Counted from the stretch's first letter, positions 41,731 through 49,568 are shown. The stretch is 64,000 nt of DNA from Microbacterium saccharophilum (GCF_007992455.1 NZ_BKAH01000012.1:1-64000), one strand, 5' to 3'. The notes: generated by a model not told the origin, from the sequence alone. A program made the numbers and translations.

Positions 41731-41786
41731 TCTGACTGTAAATCAGACTGCACTGCATTCGGGGGTTCGAATCCCTCACTCGCCAC
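41731..41786 (+). pseudogene. tRNA-Tyr 3' fragment containing attR
   Basis: Sixteen nt identical to the anticodon arm of tRNA-Tyr are followed by an 11-nt block different from the intact gene and then the 29-bp att repeat. The differing block still forms a valid variable arm (TGC-ACT-GCA against GTC-TTA-GAC). Encoded CCA follows ACTCGCCA. There is no 5' half, so it is not a functional tRNA. Confidence 0.85.
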
Positions 41787-41795
41787 CACACCCAA

Positions 41796-41821
41796 GAGCC
41801 GCCGGAGAGATCCGGCGGCTC
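41796..41821 (+). terminator. Original tRNA-Tyr terminator, displaced by the element
   Basis: GAGCCGCCGG (41796-41805) pairs perfectly with CCGGCGGCTC (41812-41821), followed by TTCG. It stands 10 nt after the tRNA fragment, as a native tRNA terminator should, and has been separated from its gene by integration. Confidence 0.8.
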
Positions 41822-41867
41822 TTCGCATTCCTCCGGCATCCGCGGGAATGAATCGTCGGCCCATACA

Positions 41868-41881
41868 GTTGTAGATACAAC
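41868..41881. promoter_or_regulatory. MarR-type operator, site 1
   Basis: GTTGTAGATACAAC is a perfect 14-bp palindrome apart from its 2-bp centre, 30 bp before the VOC gene start. It shares the consensus GTTGYANNTRCAAC with two sites upstream of the gene at 45096. Confidence 0.7.
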
Positions 41882-41911
41882 AGAACATCCGCCGCACTCC
41901 CGGAGAAAGCC

Positions 41912-42835
41912 ATGACGAACCCGCAGACCGCGACCCCCGACCGCACCCTCAACGCGCAGACGGGGATGGACGCCGTCACCCTGCGCGTCGGCGACCTCGA
42001 GCTCATGTCGTCCTACTACGCGAACGCGCTGGCGCTCGAACCCCTCGAGGAGCGCTCCCGCGGCGCCGAGGTGCACCGCGTGCTCGGGCGAGGGACGACG
42101 CCGATGATGCGTCTGGTCGGTACGCCCGGACTCCCCGCCGTCGACCCGCGCCAGGCGGGACTGTTCCACACCGCGTTCCTGTTCCACGATGCGCCCGCGC
42201 TCGCCGCGACAGTGCTCCGCGCCGCGCAGGACCCGCGCAGCCGCTTCACCGGCTCGAGCGATCACCTCGTCAGCGAGGCGTTCTACTTCACCGACCCGGA
42301 GGGCAACGGCATCGAACTCTACGTCGACCGCGCCCGCGACGCGTGGCAGTACGTCAACGGCGAGCTGCAGATGTCCACGCTCTACCTCGACCCGAACGAG
42401 TACCTGCAGCGGCATCTGACCGAGGATGCCGTCAACGGCGTCGCCGGGGCCGCCGGCAAGGTCGGTCACGTGCACCTCCAGGTCGGCGACATCCCCACGG
42501 CACGCGCGTTCTACGTCGACGCGCTCGGATTCGAGACGACCGTCACCGGCTACCCCGGCGCCCTCTTCGCGTCCGCCGGGGGCTACCACCACCACGTCGC
42601 CATGAACACGTGGAACAGCGGGGGAGCGGGTCCGCGGGCCGCCAGCCTGGGCCTGGGCGACGTCGCCATCACGGTCCCCACCCGGGACGACCTCGACGCG
42701 CTCGCCGCGCGACTGACCCACCACAAGCTCGCCTTCGCCGATCACGGGCGTCGCATCGTGCTGTCCGACCCGTGGGACACCCAGGTCACCGTCGCCCTCC
42801 CCGACGACTCCGTCGACGACATCCTCGCCCGCTGA
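41912..42835 (+). CDS. VOC-family ring-cleavage dioxygenase/glyoxalase-like protein (CatE/MhqO type)
   Basis: A 307-aa protein with two VOC modules (about 15-130 and 160-300). The first has VTLRVGDLELMSSYYANALALE and AFYFTDPEGNGIELYVDR; the second has GHVHLQVGDIPTARAFYVDALGF and YHHHVAMNTWNS. His and Glu ligands sit in positions typical of extradiol dioxygenases such as B. subtilis CatE/MhqO, which detoxify quinones and catechols. An operator-like palindrome lies upstream. First gene of a three-gene operon with ATGA/GTGA overlaps. Confidence 0.87.
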   Translation: MTNPQTATPDRTLNAQTGMDAVTLRVGDLELMSSYYANALALEPLEERSRGAEVHRVLGRGTTPMMRLVGTPGLPAVDPRQAGLFHTAFLFHDAPALAATVLRAAQDPRSRFTGSSDHLVSEAFYFTDPEGNGIELYVDRARDAWQYVNGELQMSTLYLDPNEYLQRHLTEDAVNGVAGAAGKVGHVHLQVGDIPTARAFYVDALGFETTVTGYPGALFASAGGYHHHVAMNTWNSGGAGPRAASLGLGDVAITVPTRDDLDALAARLTHHKLAFADHGRRIVLSDPWDTQVTVALPDDSVDDILAR

Positions 42836-43464
42836 TGCTGCACGCCGTCACCTCTCCGGACTGGGAAGACACCCGCGCCACGGCGGTCGCCGTGTTCCTG
42901 CACGGCTACGGCTCGAACGAGCGGGACCTGGTCGCACTGGCCTCCGCGCTGCCGGCCGGAGTGCCCTGGGCGTCGCTGCGCGCACCGATCGCGCTGGCGC
43001 CGGGCGCGCACGCCTGGTTCCGCATCACGGAGCCCGGCAACCCCGACCCGGCAGCCGTGGCCGCCGCGACCGATGCGATCTGGTCGTGGGTGGATGCGGC
43101 GCTTCCCGCCTCGGCTCGGGTCGTGCCGATCGGGTTCTCGCAGGGCGGCCTGATGGCATCCCAACTGCTCCGCACGGCACCGGAGCGCGTCCTCGCGCCC
43201 GTCATCCTCGGCGGCTTCGTCCAATCGGCCGTGCAACCCGCCGACGAGGCGCTGCGGCAGTCCCGCCCCGCCGTCTTCTCCGGCCGCGGCGACCAGGACC
43301 GGGTCATGACCGCGGCCGCCGTCGAGCGCACCGAGGCCTGGCTGCAGACGCACGCCACCGCGACCGCGCGCACCTACACGGGCCTGGCGCACGGCATCGA
43401 CGCGCGCGAAGCGGCGGACGTGCGCGCGTTCCTGGCCCAGCAGCTCACGGCTGTCGCACCGTGA
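42835..43464 (+). CDS. Phospholipase/carboxylesterase-type hydrolase (MhqD-like)
   Basis: A 209-aa alpha/beta hydrolase of the carboxylesterase/acyl-protein-thioesterase group: FLHGYGSNERDLV (about 20-32), IGFSQGGLMASQLL (about 98-111, nucleophile Ser), an Asp in SGRGDQDRV and His in LAHGIDAREA. In Firmicutes, MhqD-type hydrolases are co-regulated with ring-cleavage dioxygenases by the quinone sensor MhqR. Its ATG overlaps the stop of the VOC gene. Confidence 0.87.
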   Translation: MLHAVTSPDWEDTRATAVAVFLHGYGSNERDLVALASALPAGVPWASLRAPIALAPGAHAWFRITEPGNPDPAAVAAATDAIWSWVDAALPASARVVPIGFSQGGLMASQLLRTAPERVLAPVILGGFVQSAVQPADEALRQSRPAVFSGRGDQDRVMTAAAVERTEAWLQTHATATARTYTGLAHGIDAREAADVRAFLAQQLTAVAP

Positions 43465-44495
43465 CCGCCGCCGCGCCGTTCGAGATCGGCATCTTCACCT
43501 TCGGTGAGCTCACCCGTGGCGCGGGCGGAGCGGGAGATCCGCGTGCCCGTCTTGAGCAGATCCTGGAATGGGCCCGGGTCGCCGACCAGGCCGGCCTCGA
43601 CGTGTTCGGCGTCGGCGAGCACCATCGGCCCGACTTCGCGGTCTCCTCGCCGCAGATGGTCCTCGCGGCCGTCGCGCGGGAGACGGACCGCATCCGGCTG
43701 ACGAGCACCGTCACCGTGCTCTCCAGTGCCGATCCGGTGCGCCTCTTCGAGGAGTTCGCCACTCTCGATCTGCTGAGCGGCGGGCGGGCCGAGCTCACCG
43801 CCGGGCGCGGCGCGTACGTGGAGTCGTTCCCGCTGTTCGGGCAGGACCTGCGCCGCTACGACGAGTACTTCGACGATCGCCTCGACCTTCTGCTGTCCGT
43901 GCGCGCGGAGAACCCCGTGACCTGGTCGGGCACGACCCGGGAGCCGCTCCAGGATGCCGGCGTCTGGCCGCGCCCCCTCCAGGAGGAGCTGCCGGTGTGG
44001 ATCGCCGTCGGCGGCACGCCGGAGTCGGCGGTCCGGGCCGGCGCGCTCGGCCTGCCCATGTACCTCGCGATCCTGGGCGCCCCGCGGCGCTTCCGTGACC
44101 TCGCCGCCCTGCACCGCGACGCCGCCGCCGCTGCCGGGCATGCGGCCGCGAAGCTCGGCGTCACCTCCCACTTCTTCGCGGCCCGGACGACGCAGGAGGC
44201 CCGGGACGCGTTCTTCCCGCACTACGCCGCGTACTTCGCCGAGAACATGCCGCGCGGCGGCGTGCTCGATCGGGCGACGCTGGACACCTGGGCAGGCCCG
44301 GACGGCGCGCTGTTCGCGGGGAGCCCGGCCGAGATCGTGGACAAGATCCTGTGGGAGCACGAGATGCTCGGTCACACGCGCTTCCTCGCGCAGGTCGGGC
44401 TCGGCGGGCTCAGCCAGCGCGACACGCTGCGCTCGATCGAGCTGCTCGCCACGGAGGTGCTCCCGGAGGTGCGCCGCGCCGTGGCGGCCGGCTGA
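43461..44495 (+). CDS. LLM-class flavin-dependent oxidoreductase
   Basis: A 344-aa bacterial luciferase-like monooxygenase or F420-dependent reductase: GIFTFGELTRG, DVFGVGEHHRPDFAVSSP, RIRLTSTVTVLSSADPVRLFEEFATLDLLSGGRAELTAGRG and PVWIAVGGTPES are family segments. The flavin (FMN or F420) cannot be decided by eye. The GTG start overlaps the preceding stop (GTGA), placing it third in the operon. It ends one base before the convergent MarR gene. Confidence 0.88.
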   Translation: MTAAAPFEIGIFTFGELTRGAGGAGDPRARLEQILEWARVADQAGLDVFGVGEHHRPDFAVSSPQMVLAAVARETDRIRLTSTVTVLSSADPVRLFEEFATLDLLSGGRAELTAGRGAYVESFPLFGQDLRRYDEYFDDRLDLLLSVRAENPVTWSGTTREPLQDAGVWPRPLQEELPVWIAVGGTPESAVRAGALGLPMYLAILGAPRRFRDLAALHRDAAAAAGHAAAKLGVTSHFFAARTTQEARDAFFPHYAAYFAENMPRGGVLDRATLDTWAGPDGALFAGSPAEIVDKILWEHEMLGHTRFLAQVGLGGLSQRDTLRSIELLATEVLPEVRRAVAAG

Positions 44496-44999
44496 CTAGG
44501 CCGACGACGCCCGCTGCGCGGCCGCGAACCCGACCCGGTTCTGCGGGTCGAGGCGTTCGACGAGCGGCTCCAGCACTCCGACCAGGGCCGTCAGCTCGGT
44601 CGGCGACAGCCGGTCGATGACGAGCTGCTTCACGAGCGCGATGTGGGCGGGGACGGCGCGGACCAGCTCCCGGCGCCCCGCGGTCGTCAGGTGGACGTTG
44701 ACGACCCGCGCATCGCCGTCTCCGCCGAGACGCTCGACGAGTCCGCGCTCGGCCAGCTTCCCGACGACGCGGGACAGGCGGGGCATCGTGGCGTTCACCG
44801 CCGCCGCGAGATCCTTCGTCCGCAGCGCGGCGCCGTTCGCCTGCTGCAATGTGCTCAGCACCATGAACTCGAAGTGCGTGATGCCCGAGTCTGCCTGCAG
44901 CTGCGCGTCGAGGGCTGCCGGGAGCAGCTCCGACGTCCAGACGAGCGCGAGCCACGCTCGGGACTCGAGCTCATCCATCCGCGGAACCTGGTAGGCCAT
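44496..44999 (-). CDS. MarR-family regulator of the quinone-stress-like cluster
   Basis: A 167-aa MarR protein. The winged helix (about 42-108) includes HFEFMVLSTLQQANGAALRTKDLAAAVNATMPRLSRVVGKL, and the wing GLVERLGGDGDARVVNVHLTTAG ends with dimerisation helices. Conserved D-A-R in the wing is typical. I chose the ATG at 44999; the one at 45005 lies only 3 nt after a TAGACT -10 box and would precede the transcript start. Palindromes shared with both neighbouring units make it the likely repressor. Confidence 0.9.
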   Translation of the reverse strand: MAYQVPRMDELESRAWLALVWTSELLPAALDAQLQADSGITHFEFMVLSTLQQANGAALRTKDLAAAVNATMPRLSRVVGKLAERGLVERLGGDGDARVVNVHLTTAGRRELVRAVPAHIALVKQLVIDRLSPTELTALVGVLEPLVERLDPQNRVGFAAAQRASSA

Positions 45000-45026
45000 G
45001 ACCATCCGAGTCTATCGGCGGGAATA

Positions 45027-45040
45027 GATGTATCTACAAC
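45027..45040. promoter_or_regulatory. MarR-type operator, site 2
   Basis: GATGTATCTACAAC is site 1 in reverse orientation with one mismatch. It lies between the divergent MarR gene and the reductase gene, where a repressor could control both. Confidence 0.65.
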
Positions 45041-45056
45041 CATGTTGGATCAGACA

Positions 45057-45070
45057 GTTGCACCTGCAAC
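45057..45070. promoter_or_regulatory. MarR-type operator, site 3
   Basis: GTTGCACCTGCAAC is a palindrome fitting the same GTTGYANNTRCAAC consensus, 26 bp before the reductase start. Sites 2 and 3 are 30 bp apart (about three helical turns), allowing two dimers on one face. Confidence 0.62.
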
Positions 45071-45095
45071 TTTCTACTACGTGGAGGACGACATC

Positions 45096-45719
45096 ATGGC
45101 AAACATCTCCGTCATCGGAACCGGCAACATGGGCTCGGCGATCGCGGGCATCGCGGCGAAGGGCGCCGCCTCCGTCCAGATCGTCGCCCGCGACGCGGCG
45201 AAGGCGCAGCAGCTCGCCGCGCAGGTCGGCGGCACGTCCGCGGCCTTCGGCGACGCGCTCACCAGCGACATCGTCGTCCTCGCGCTGCCCTACCCGGCCC
45301 TCGCCGACGTCATCGCGACCTACGGTTCGCAGCTCGAGGGCACGACGGTCGTCGACGTGACGAACCCGGTGGACTTCGCGACGTTCGACGGACTCACCGT
45401 CCCCGCCGACTCCTCCGCGGCGGCAGAGCTGCGGGCCGCGCTGCCCGGCGCGAAGGTCGTCAAGGCGTTCAACACCAACTTCGCCGCGACCCTCTTCTCC
45501 GGCGAGGTCGGCGGCGTGCCGACGACCGTCGTGATCGCGGGGGACGACGACGCCGCGAAGGCGCAGCTCACCGAGGTCATCTCGGCCGGCGGCGTCTCGG
45601 TCGCCGACGCGGGCAGCCTCAAGCGCGCGCGTGAGCTGGAGGCCGTCGGCTTCCTGCAGATGGTGCTCGCCGTCCGCGAGCAGGTCGCCTGGACCGGCGG
45701 GTTCGCCGTCCGCGCCTGA
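45096..45719 (+). CDS. NADPH-dependent F420 reductase-family protein
   Basis: A 207-aa Rossmann protein: ISVIGTGNMGSAIAGIAAKG (dinucleotide motif, about 4-23), IVVLALPYPALADV, VVDVTNPVDF and KVVKAFNTNFAATL match the Fno-like/NADP oxidoreductase family that exchanges hydride between NADPH and F420 or reduces related acceptors. It may supply reduced cofactor to the LLM oxidoreductase. The ATG has GGAGGA 7 nt upstream. Two operator-like palindromes precede it. Confidence 0.85.
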   Translation: MANISVIGTGNMGSAIAGIAAKGAASVQIVARDAAKAQQLAAQVGGTSAAFGDALTSDIVVLALPYPALADVIATYGSQLEGTTVVDVTNPVDFATFDGLTVPADSSAAAELRAALPGAKVVKAFNTNFAATLFSGEVGGVPTTVVIAGDDDAAKAQLTEVISAGGVSVADAGSLKRARELEAVGFLQMVLAVREQVAWTGGFAVRA

Positions 45720-45726
45720 TGCGTCC

Positions 45727-45752
45727 GGGCGGCCCGGGTTCCCGGGCCGCCC
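45727..45752 (+). terminator. Intrinsic terminator after the reductase gene
   Basis: GGGCGGCCCGGG (45727-45738) pairs with CCCGGGCCGCCC (45741-45752), 7 nt after the stop codon. The stem is very strong and has no T-tract, as is common in this phylum. Confidence 0.75.
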
Positions 45753-45808
45753 GCCGCGGCGTTCGTCCGCGCCGATCTGCGGGTAGGCCGCGCCTTCACC
45801 CGCAAGCC

Positions 45809-45911
45809 GGCGCGGATGAACCTTCGCCTCAGGATTCATCCGCGTCGACGTGCGGGTGACGTGGTCCCGCACCCGCCATTCGGCGCGGATGAACATCCGG
45901 CGCGGATGACC
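45809..45911. repeat. Dispersed GCGCGGATGA repeats in an intergenic gap
   Basis: GGCGCGGATGA occurs at 45809, 45882 and 45899, and an inverted relative (GATTCATCCGCG) at 45833-45844. The gap of about 300 bp between genes otherwise holds only the terminator, and no ORF is convincing. Spacing is irregular, so this is not CRISPR. Confidence 0.55.
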
Positions 45912-46025
45912 TTTCGCCGCGGGCCAAACGCGCCGGCCCGGGTACCTGGGGACTGCTCCCGCGCCGGGTCGGCCGTCATGCCAGGATGGAGGCCACGCGC
46001 ACCCGCGACGGTGGAAGGACGCCCG

Positions 46026-47051
46026 ATGACCGAACCGATCACGTCACCGAACTCCAGCAAGCTCCTGCGCTCCTCGATCTGGGTGGCGATCGGGGCGCTC
46101 ATCGCCGCGGCCATCGTGTGCGTCGTGTGGGTGCTCATCGGCGACGCGAACGGCATGGTGGGCAAGGCCTTCCTGACGATCCTGCTGCTCGCGGGCTTCG
46201 CCGGCATCGCGATCCTCGAGGCCAACCTCGCCCCGCGCCGCCCGGCCTGGTTCGCCCTGGCGAGCATGGTCAGCTGGGTGCTGATCCTCCTGCTGGGCGC
46301 CTTCCTCATCTGGATGCCGGAGCGCGACGAATACTTCGGCGACGGCGCCGAGCGGTTCATGAAGTTCCTGCTGATCGTGCTGATCGTCCAGGCCGCACTG
46401 CTGCACGTCCGGCTGTTCTCCAAGGCGCATGCCCGTCACGAGACGACGTTCACGACGATCGTCACCTACGTCACGATCGCGCTCGTCGTCATCCTCGCGG
46501 TCATGCTCATCGTCCCGCTCATGGTCGAGGAGTACGTCGACTTCCTGCCGTTGTACTGGCGCGTGGTCGTCGCGCTCGCGATCCTCGCTGCGGTCGGCAC
46601 GGCGCTCGTGCCGCTCGTGAACGCGCTGTTCGCGCCGAAGAAGGAGCGCCCCGCGCCCGTCGCCGCTTCCTACGCCGGCGCGCCGGCCGCCCTGCAGTGG
46701 CCGACGTACGGCGACGGCGCGACGCCGCTGCCCGTCATGCCCGACGGCAGCCCGGACTGGAACGCGTACTACACCGGCCACCCGACCTACCCGCAGGGGT
46801 ACCCCGCCGCGATCGCCGGTCAGCCCGCACCGTTCGGCGCAGGCTCGCCGTCGACGCCGGCCGATGTCTCCGACCCGTCCGGCCCGGCGATCACGCCGTC
46901 CGAGCCGAGCCCGCACGTCGAGTCGGCGGCGCCGGACCAAAGCCCTGACCGGAATCAGGACCAGGCCCAGCACCAGGCTCAGGACCAAGCCCCGCAGGGC
47001 TCGCAGCCCTGGTACCAGGGTTACCCGCCCCCGCCGCCGCCTCCGCAGTAG
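46026..47051 (+). CDS. Multi-pass membrane protein with Pro/Gln-rich cytosolic tail
   Basis: A 341-aa protein. About six transmembrane segments lie within residues 15-200. Then a 140-residue tail is rich in Pro, Gln, Ala and Asp, with runs such as NQDQAQHQAQDQAPQGSQ and a terminal YPPPPPPPQ. No transporter family is recognised. The polyproline end could bind a partner protein. The ATG at 46026 follows GGAAGGAC. It converges with the next gene, with 3 bp between stops. Confidence 0.7.
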   Translation: MTEPITSPNSSKLLRSSIWVAIGALIAAAIVCVVWVLIGDANGMVGKAFLTILLLAGFAGIAILEANLAPRRPAWFALASMVSWVLILLLGAFLIWMPERDEYFGDGAERFMKFLLIVLIVQAALLHVRLFSKAHARHETTFTTIVTYVTIALVVILAVMLIVPLMVEEYVDFLPLYWRVVVALAILAAVGTALVPLVNALFAPKKERPAPVAASYAGAPAALQWPTYGDGATPLPVMPDGSPDWNAYYTGHPTYPQGYPAAIAGQPAPFGAGSPSTPADVSDPSGPAITPSEPSPHVESAAPDQSPDRNQDQAQHQAQDQAPQGSQPWYQGYPPPPPPPQ

Positions 47052-47054
47052 GGA

Positions 47055-48614
47055 TCAGCGCCCGAGCATCTCCAGTGCGGCCATCGCCGCGTTGTGGCCG
47101 CCGATGCCGCTGACCGCGCCGCCGCGGCGTGCCCCCGACCCGCAGACGAGGATCCGCGGGTGCGCCGTCTCGACACCCCAGCGCTGCGCCGGGGTCTCGA
47201 GCGCATCATCGTCGCCGACCCACGGCCAGCTGAGCGGGCCGTGGAAGATGTCGCCCCCGGCCATCGCGAGCGACCGCTCGAGGTCGCCGGTGGTCCGCGC
47301 CTCGATGCACGGCGTGCCGTCCGGCGCCTCGTACAGGCAGTCGGCGATCGGCTCCTCCAGCACCGAGTCCAGCGATCGCTGTGCGGCGGCGAGCAGCTGC
47401 GTGCGCACCGTGTCGGCATCCGCACCCGCGACGAGGCGGTGCGGCACCTGCAATCCGAACAGGGTGAGCGTCTGCGCGCCGGAGGCGCGGAGCTCGGCGC
47501 CGAGGATCGAGGGGTCGGTCAGCGAATGGCAGTAGATCTCGGCGGGGAGCGGATCCGGGATGCGCCCCGCCGACGCGGCGTCGTGCGCGGCATCCAGCTG
47601 GGTCATCGTCTCGTTGATGTGGAACGTGCCTGCGAAGGCCGCCTCCGGGCCGACGGACTCGTCGCGGAGCCGGGGGAGGCGGGAAAGGAGCATGTTGACC
47701 TTCACCTGCGCGCCCTCGGGCCGACCGCCCGGCGTCGGCGACCCGAGGAGCCCCTCGAGCACCGCCGGGCCGACGCCGCTGAGGATGAGCCGTCCCGCGA
47801 TGACGGCGCCGTCCTCCAGCGTGACCTCGCCGTCCGGGGACACGGACGAGACCACCGCGCCGGTGCGGAGCTCGGCGCCCGCCGTACGCGCCGCGTGCTC
47901 GAGCGCGCCGCTGACCTGCCCCATCCCGCCCACCGGAACGTCCCAGTCGCCCGTCCCGCCGCCGATCACGTGGTACAGGAAGCACCGGTTCTGGCTGAGC
48001 GAGGGGTCGTCGGATGCTGCGAACGTGCCGATGAGCCCGTCGGTCAGTGCGATGCCGCGCGCCAGGTCGGTCTCGAAGGAGTCGCGGAGGAGGCCGTCGA
48101 GCGGGCGCCGGGTCACGGCATCCCACAGGTCGGTGTCGGGCGCCTCCGCGCGCGCCTCCGACTCGCGACGCAGCGGCTCCGTCACCGTCGGGAAGAGCGC
48201 GCCGGCCAGCGGCTGCAGGCGTTCGTAGAACGCGCGGAACCGCTCCGACTCCCGGGCATCTCCGGTCGTGCGGACGAAGCTCGCCGCGGTGGCCGCGGCA
48301 TCCCCGTTGTCGACCAGGATGCCGCGACGCGGATCGGCGGGATCCGGCGTGTAGGAGGAGTACCGGCGACGGCGCAGATCCAGTCTCAGGCCGAGGTCGT
48401 CGATGATGCGGCGGGGGAGCAGGCTCACGAGGTACGAGTAGCGCGACAGGCGCGCGTCGACGCCGGCCCAGGGTCGCTCCGACACGGCGGCACCGCCGAG
48501 ATGATCGAGCCGCTCCAGCACGATCACGCGCTTCCCCGCGCGGCCCAGATACGCGGCGGCGACGAGGGCGTTGTGCCCTCCGCCGACGATGACGACGTCG
48601 TACGGTGCGGTCAT
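47055..48614 (-). CDS. Phytoene dehydrogenase-like FAD oxidoreductase
   Basis: A 519-aa flavoprotein with the N-terminal dinucleotide motif VVIVGGGHNALVAAAYLGRAG, then VIVLERLDHLGGAAVSE. The middle segment VPVGGMGQVSGALEHAARTAGAEL and the C-terminal VCGSGARRGGAVSGIGGHNAA are characteristic of the CrtI/PYROXD2-like family. The substrate is unknown; no carotenoid genes are nearby, so a carotenoid role should not be assumed. TAGCGT lies 6 nt before the ATG on the minus strand. Confidence 0.88.
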   Translation of the reverse strand: MTAPYDVVIVGGGHNALVAAAYLGRAGKRVIVLERLDHLGGAAVSERPWAGVDARLSRYSYLVSLLPRRIIDDLGLRLDLRRRRYSSYTPDPADPRRGILVDNGDAAATAASFVRTTGDARESERFRAFYERLQPLAGALFPTVTEPLRRESEARAEAPDTDLWDAVTRRPLDGLLRDSFETDLARGIALTDGLIGTFAASDDPSLSQNRCFLYHVIGGGTGDWDVPVGGMGQVSGALEHAARTAGAELRTGAVVSSVSPDGEVTLEDGAVIAGRLILSGVGPAVLEGLLGSPTPGGRPEGAQVKVNMLLSRLPRLRDESVGPEAAFAGTFHINETMTQLDAAHDAASAGRIPDPLPAEIYCHSLTDPSILGAELRASGAQTLTLFGLQVPHRLVAGADADTVRTQLLAAAQRSLDSVLEEPIADCLYEAPDGTPCIEARTTGDLERSLAMAGGDIFHGPLSWPWVGDDDALETPAQRWGVETAHPRILVCGSGARRGGAVSGIGGHNAAMAALEMLGR

Positions 48615-48646
48615 GCCACCACGCTAGTGCGCGTACCGTGAGAGCC
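48615..48646. promoter_or_regulatory. Divergent leaderless promoters
   Basis: Only 32 bp separate two start codons. TAGCGT (minus strand, 48621-48626) is 6 nt from the leftward ATG, and TACCGT (48634-48639) is 7 nt from the rightward ATG. The -35 region of each must lie within the other gene's promoter or coding start, so the two probably interfere. Confidence 0.6.
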
Positions 48647-49438
48647 ATGGTGGATGCGCACGAGCTGCTCGAACTGGCCCGCGACATCGCTCGGGAGGCC
48701 GGGGCGCTCGCCGTCCGCCGGCGCCTCGAGGGCGTCGAGATCGCCGCGACGAAGTCGGCCGTCGCCGACATCGTGACGGCTGCCGACCGCGAGGTCGAGG
48801 CTCTCATCCGCCGCCGGCTCGCCGAGGAGCGGCCGGGCGACGGCTTCCTCGGCGAGGAGTCCGGCGCCGAGCGGGGCAGCACCGAGGTCACGTGGGTCGT
48901 CGACCCGATCGACGGGACCGTGAACTACGCGTACGGCATCCCGCACTTCGCCGTCAGCATCGCCGCCGTCGCGGGCGAGCCCGTCCCCGCCGAATGGATG
49001 CCGCTGGTCGGCGTCGTGTTCGACCCGTCGCATGACGAGCTCTTCCACGCCGTCCGCGGCGGGGGTGCCTGGCTCGGCGGCCAGCGGCTCGCGGTCTCGG
49101 GGCCCTCCGCGGCCGGTGCGCTGCTGGCCACCGGGTTCGGGTACGACCCTGCGACCCACGAGGGCGACCTGGCGCGGGTGCGCCGTGTCATGCCGCTCGC
49201 CCGCGATCTCCGCCGCGCCGGCGCGGCTTCGCTGGACCTGGCGTACGTCGCCGCCGGGCGCCTCGACGGCTACTTCGAACGAGGCCTGCACCCGTGGGAC
49301 CACGCGGCCGGCGGACTGCTCGTCACGGAGGCCGGCGGAACCCTCGGCGGAGAGCCGCACGGCGCCCCCGGCCGGGACATGACGATCGCCGCCGGAGCGG
49401 AACTTTTCGAGCAGATCACACGCGCGGTATATCGGTAG
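48647..49438 (+). CDS. Inositol monophosphatase-family phosphatase
   Basis: A 263-aa Mg-dependent phosphatase. It has FLGEESGAE (about 66-74), WVVDPIDGTVNYAYGIPHFAVSIA (about 84-107) and GLHPWDHAAGGLLVTEAGG (about 212-230), the three metal-site motifs. It could dephosphorylate inositol-1-phosphate, histidinol phosphate or another sugar phosphate; the family does not resolve this by eye. The ATG is 7 nt from TACCGT. Confidence 0.9.
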   Translation: MVDAHELLELARDIAREAGALAVRRRLEGVEIAATKSAVADIVTAADREVEALIRRRLAEERPGDGFLGEESGAERGSTEVTWVVDPIDGTVNYAYGIPHFAVSIAAVAGEPVPAEWMPLVGVVFDPSHDELFHAVRGGGAWLGGQRLAVSGPSAAGALLATGFGYDPATHEGDLARVRRVMPLARDLRRAGAASLDLAYVAAGRLDGYFERGLHPWDHAAGGLLVTEAGGTLGGEPHGAPGRDMTIAAGAELFEQITRAVYR

Positions 49439-49568
49439 GTCGCTCATGGCGCTCTCAGGATTGTCGCGGTAGTGTTTACCCGATCGTTACCTTTGCACCC
49501 GAAGCGAAGAGCGGTCTAGACCCCCCGAAACACCCGCTTACCCGAGCGGCCGACCCGAGAGCCAGCAT

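Larger units (their letters stand above)
29910..41786. mobile_element. Integrated phage-satellite-like element in tRNA-Tyr (about 11.9 kb)
   Basis: It is bounded by identical 29-bp repeats (29910-29938, 41758-41786) derived from the tRNA-Tyr 3' end. GC content is visibly lower than the flanks, and the codon vocabulary differs (many GATC/CGATCG words). Order: three rightward genes including a GIY-YIG protein; a leftward four-gene operon led by a terminase-small-subunit-like protein; a rightward membrane/coiled-coil protein, NotI-like endonuclease, C5 methyltransferase and zinc-ribbon peptide; leftward Vsr, three small genes, a replication initiator and an excisionase-like protein; rightward integrase next to the right end. 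No virion genes are seen. Confidence 0.85.

Noticed and set aside
29938..41757. Intact prophage
   Set aside because: No large terminase, portal, capsid, tail or lysis genes were found on either strand.
45809..45911. CRISPR-like array
   Set aside because: Repeats are only 11-12 bp, irregularly spaced and in both orientations; no cas genes are present.
49439..49568. Cyclic-di-AMP (ydaO) riboswitch before the M23 peptidase
   Set aside because: Actinobacterial cell-wall hydrolase genes often have one, but the 130-bp gap is short and I could not find the conserved core segments.
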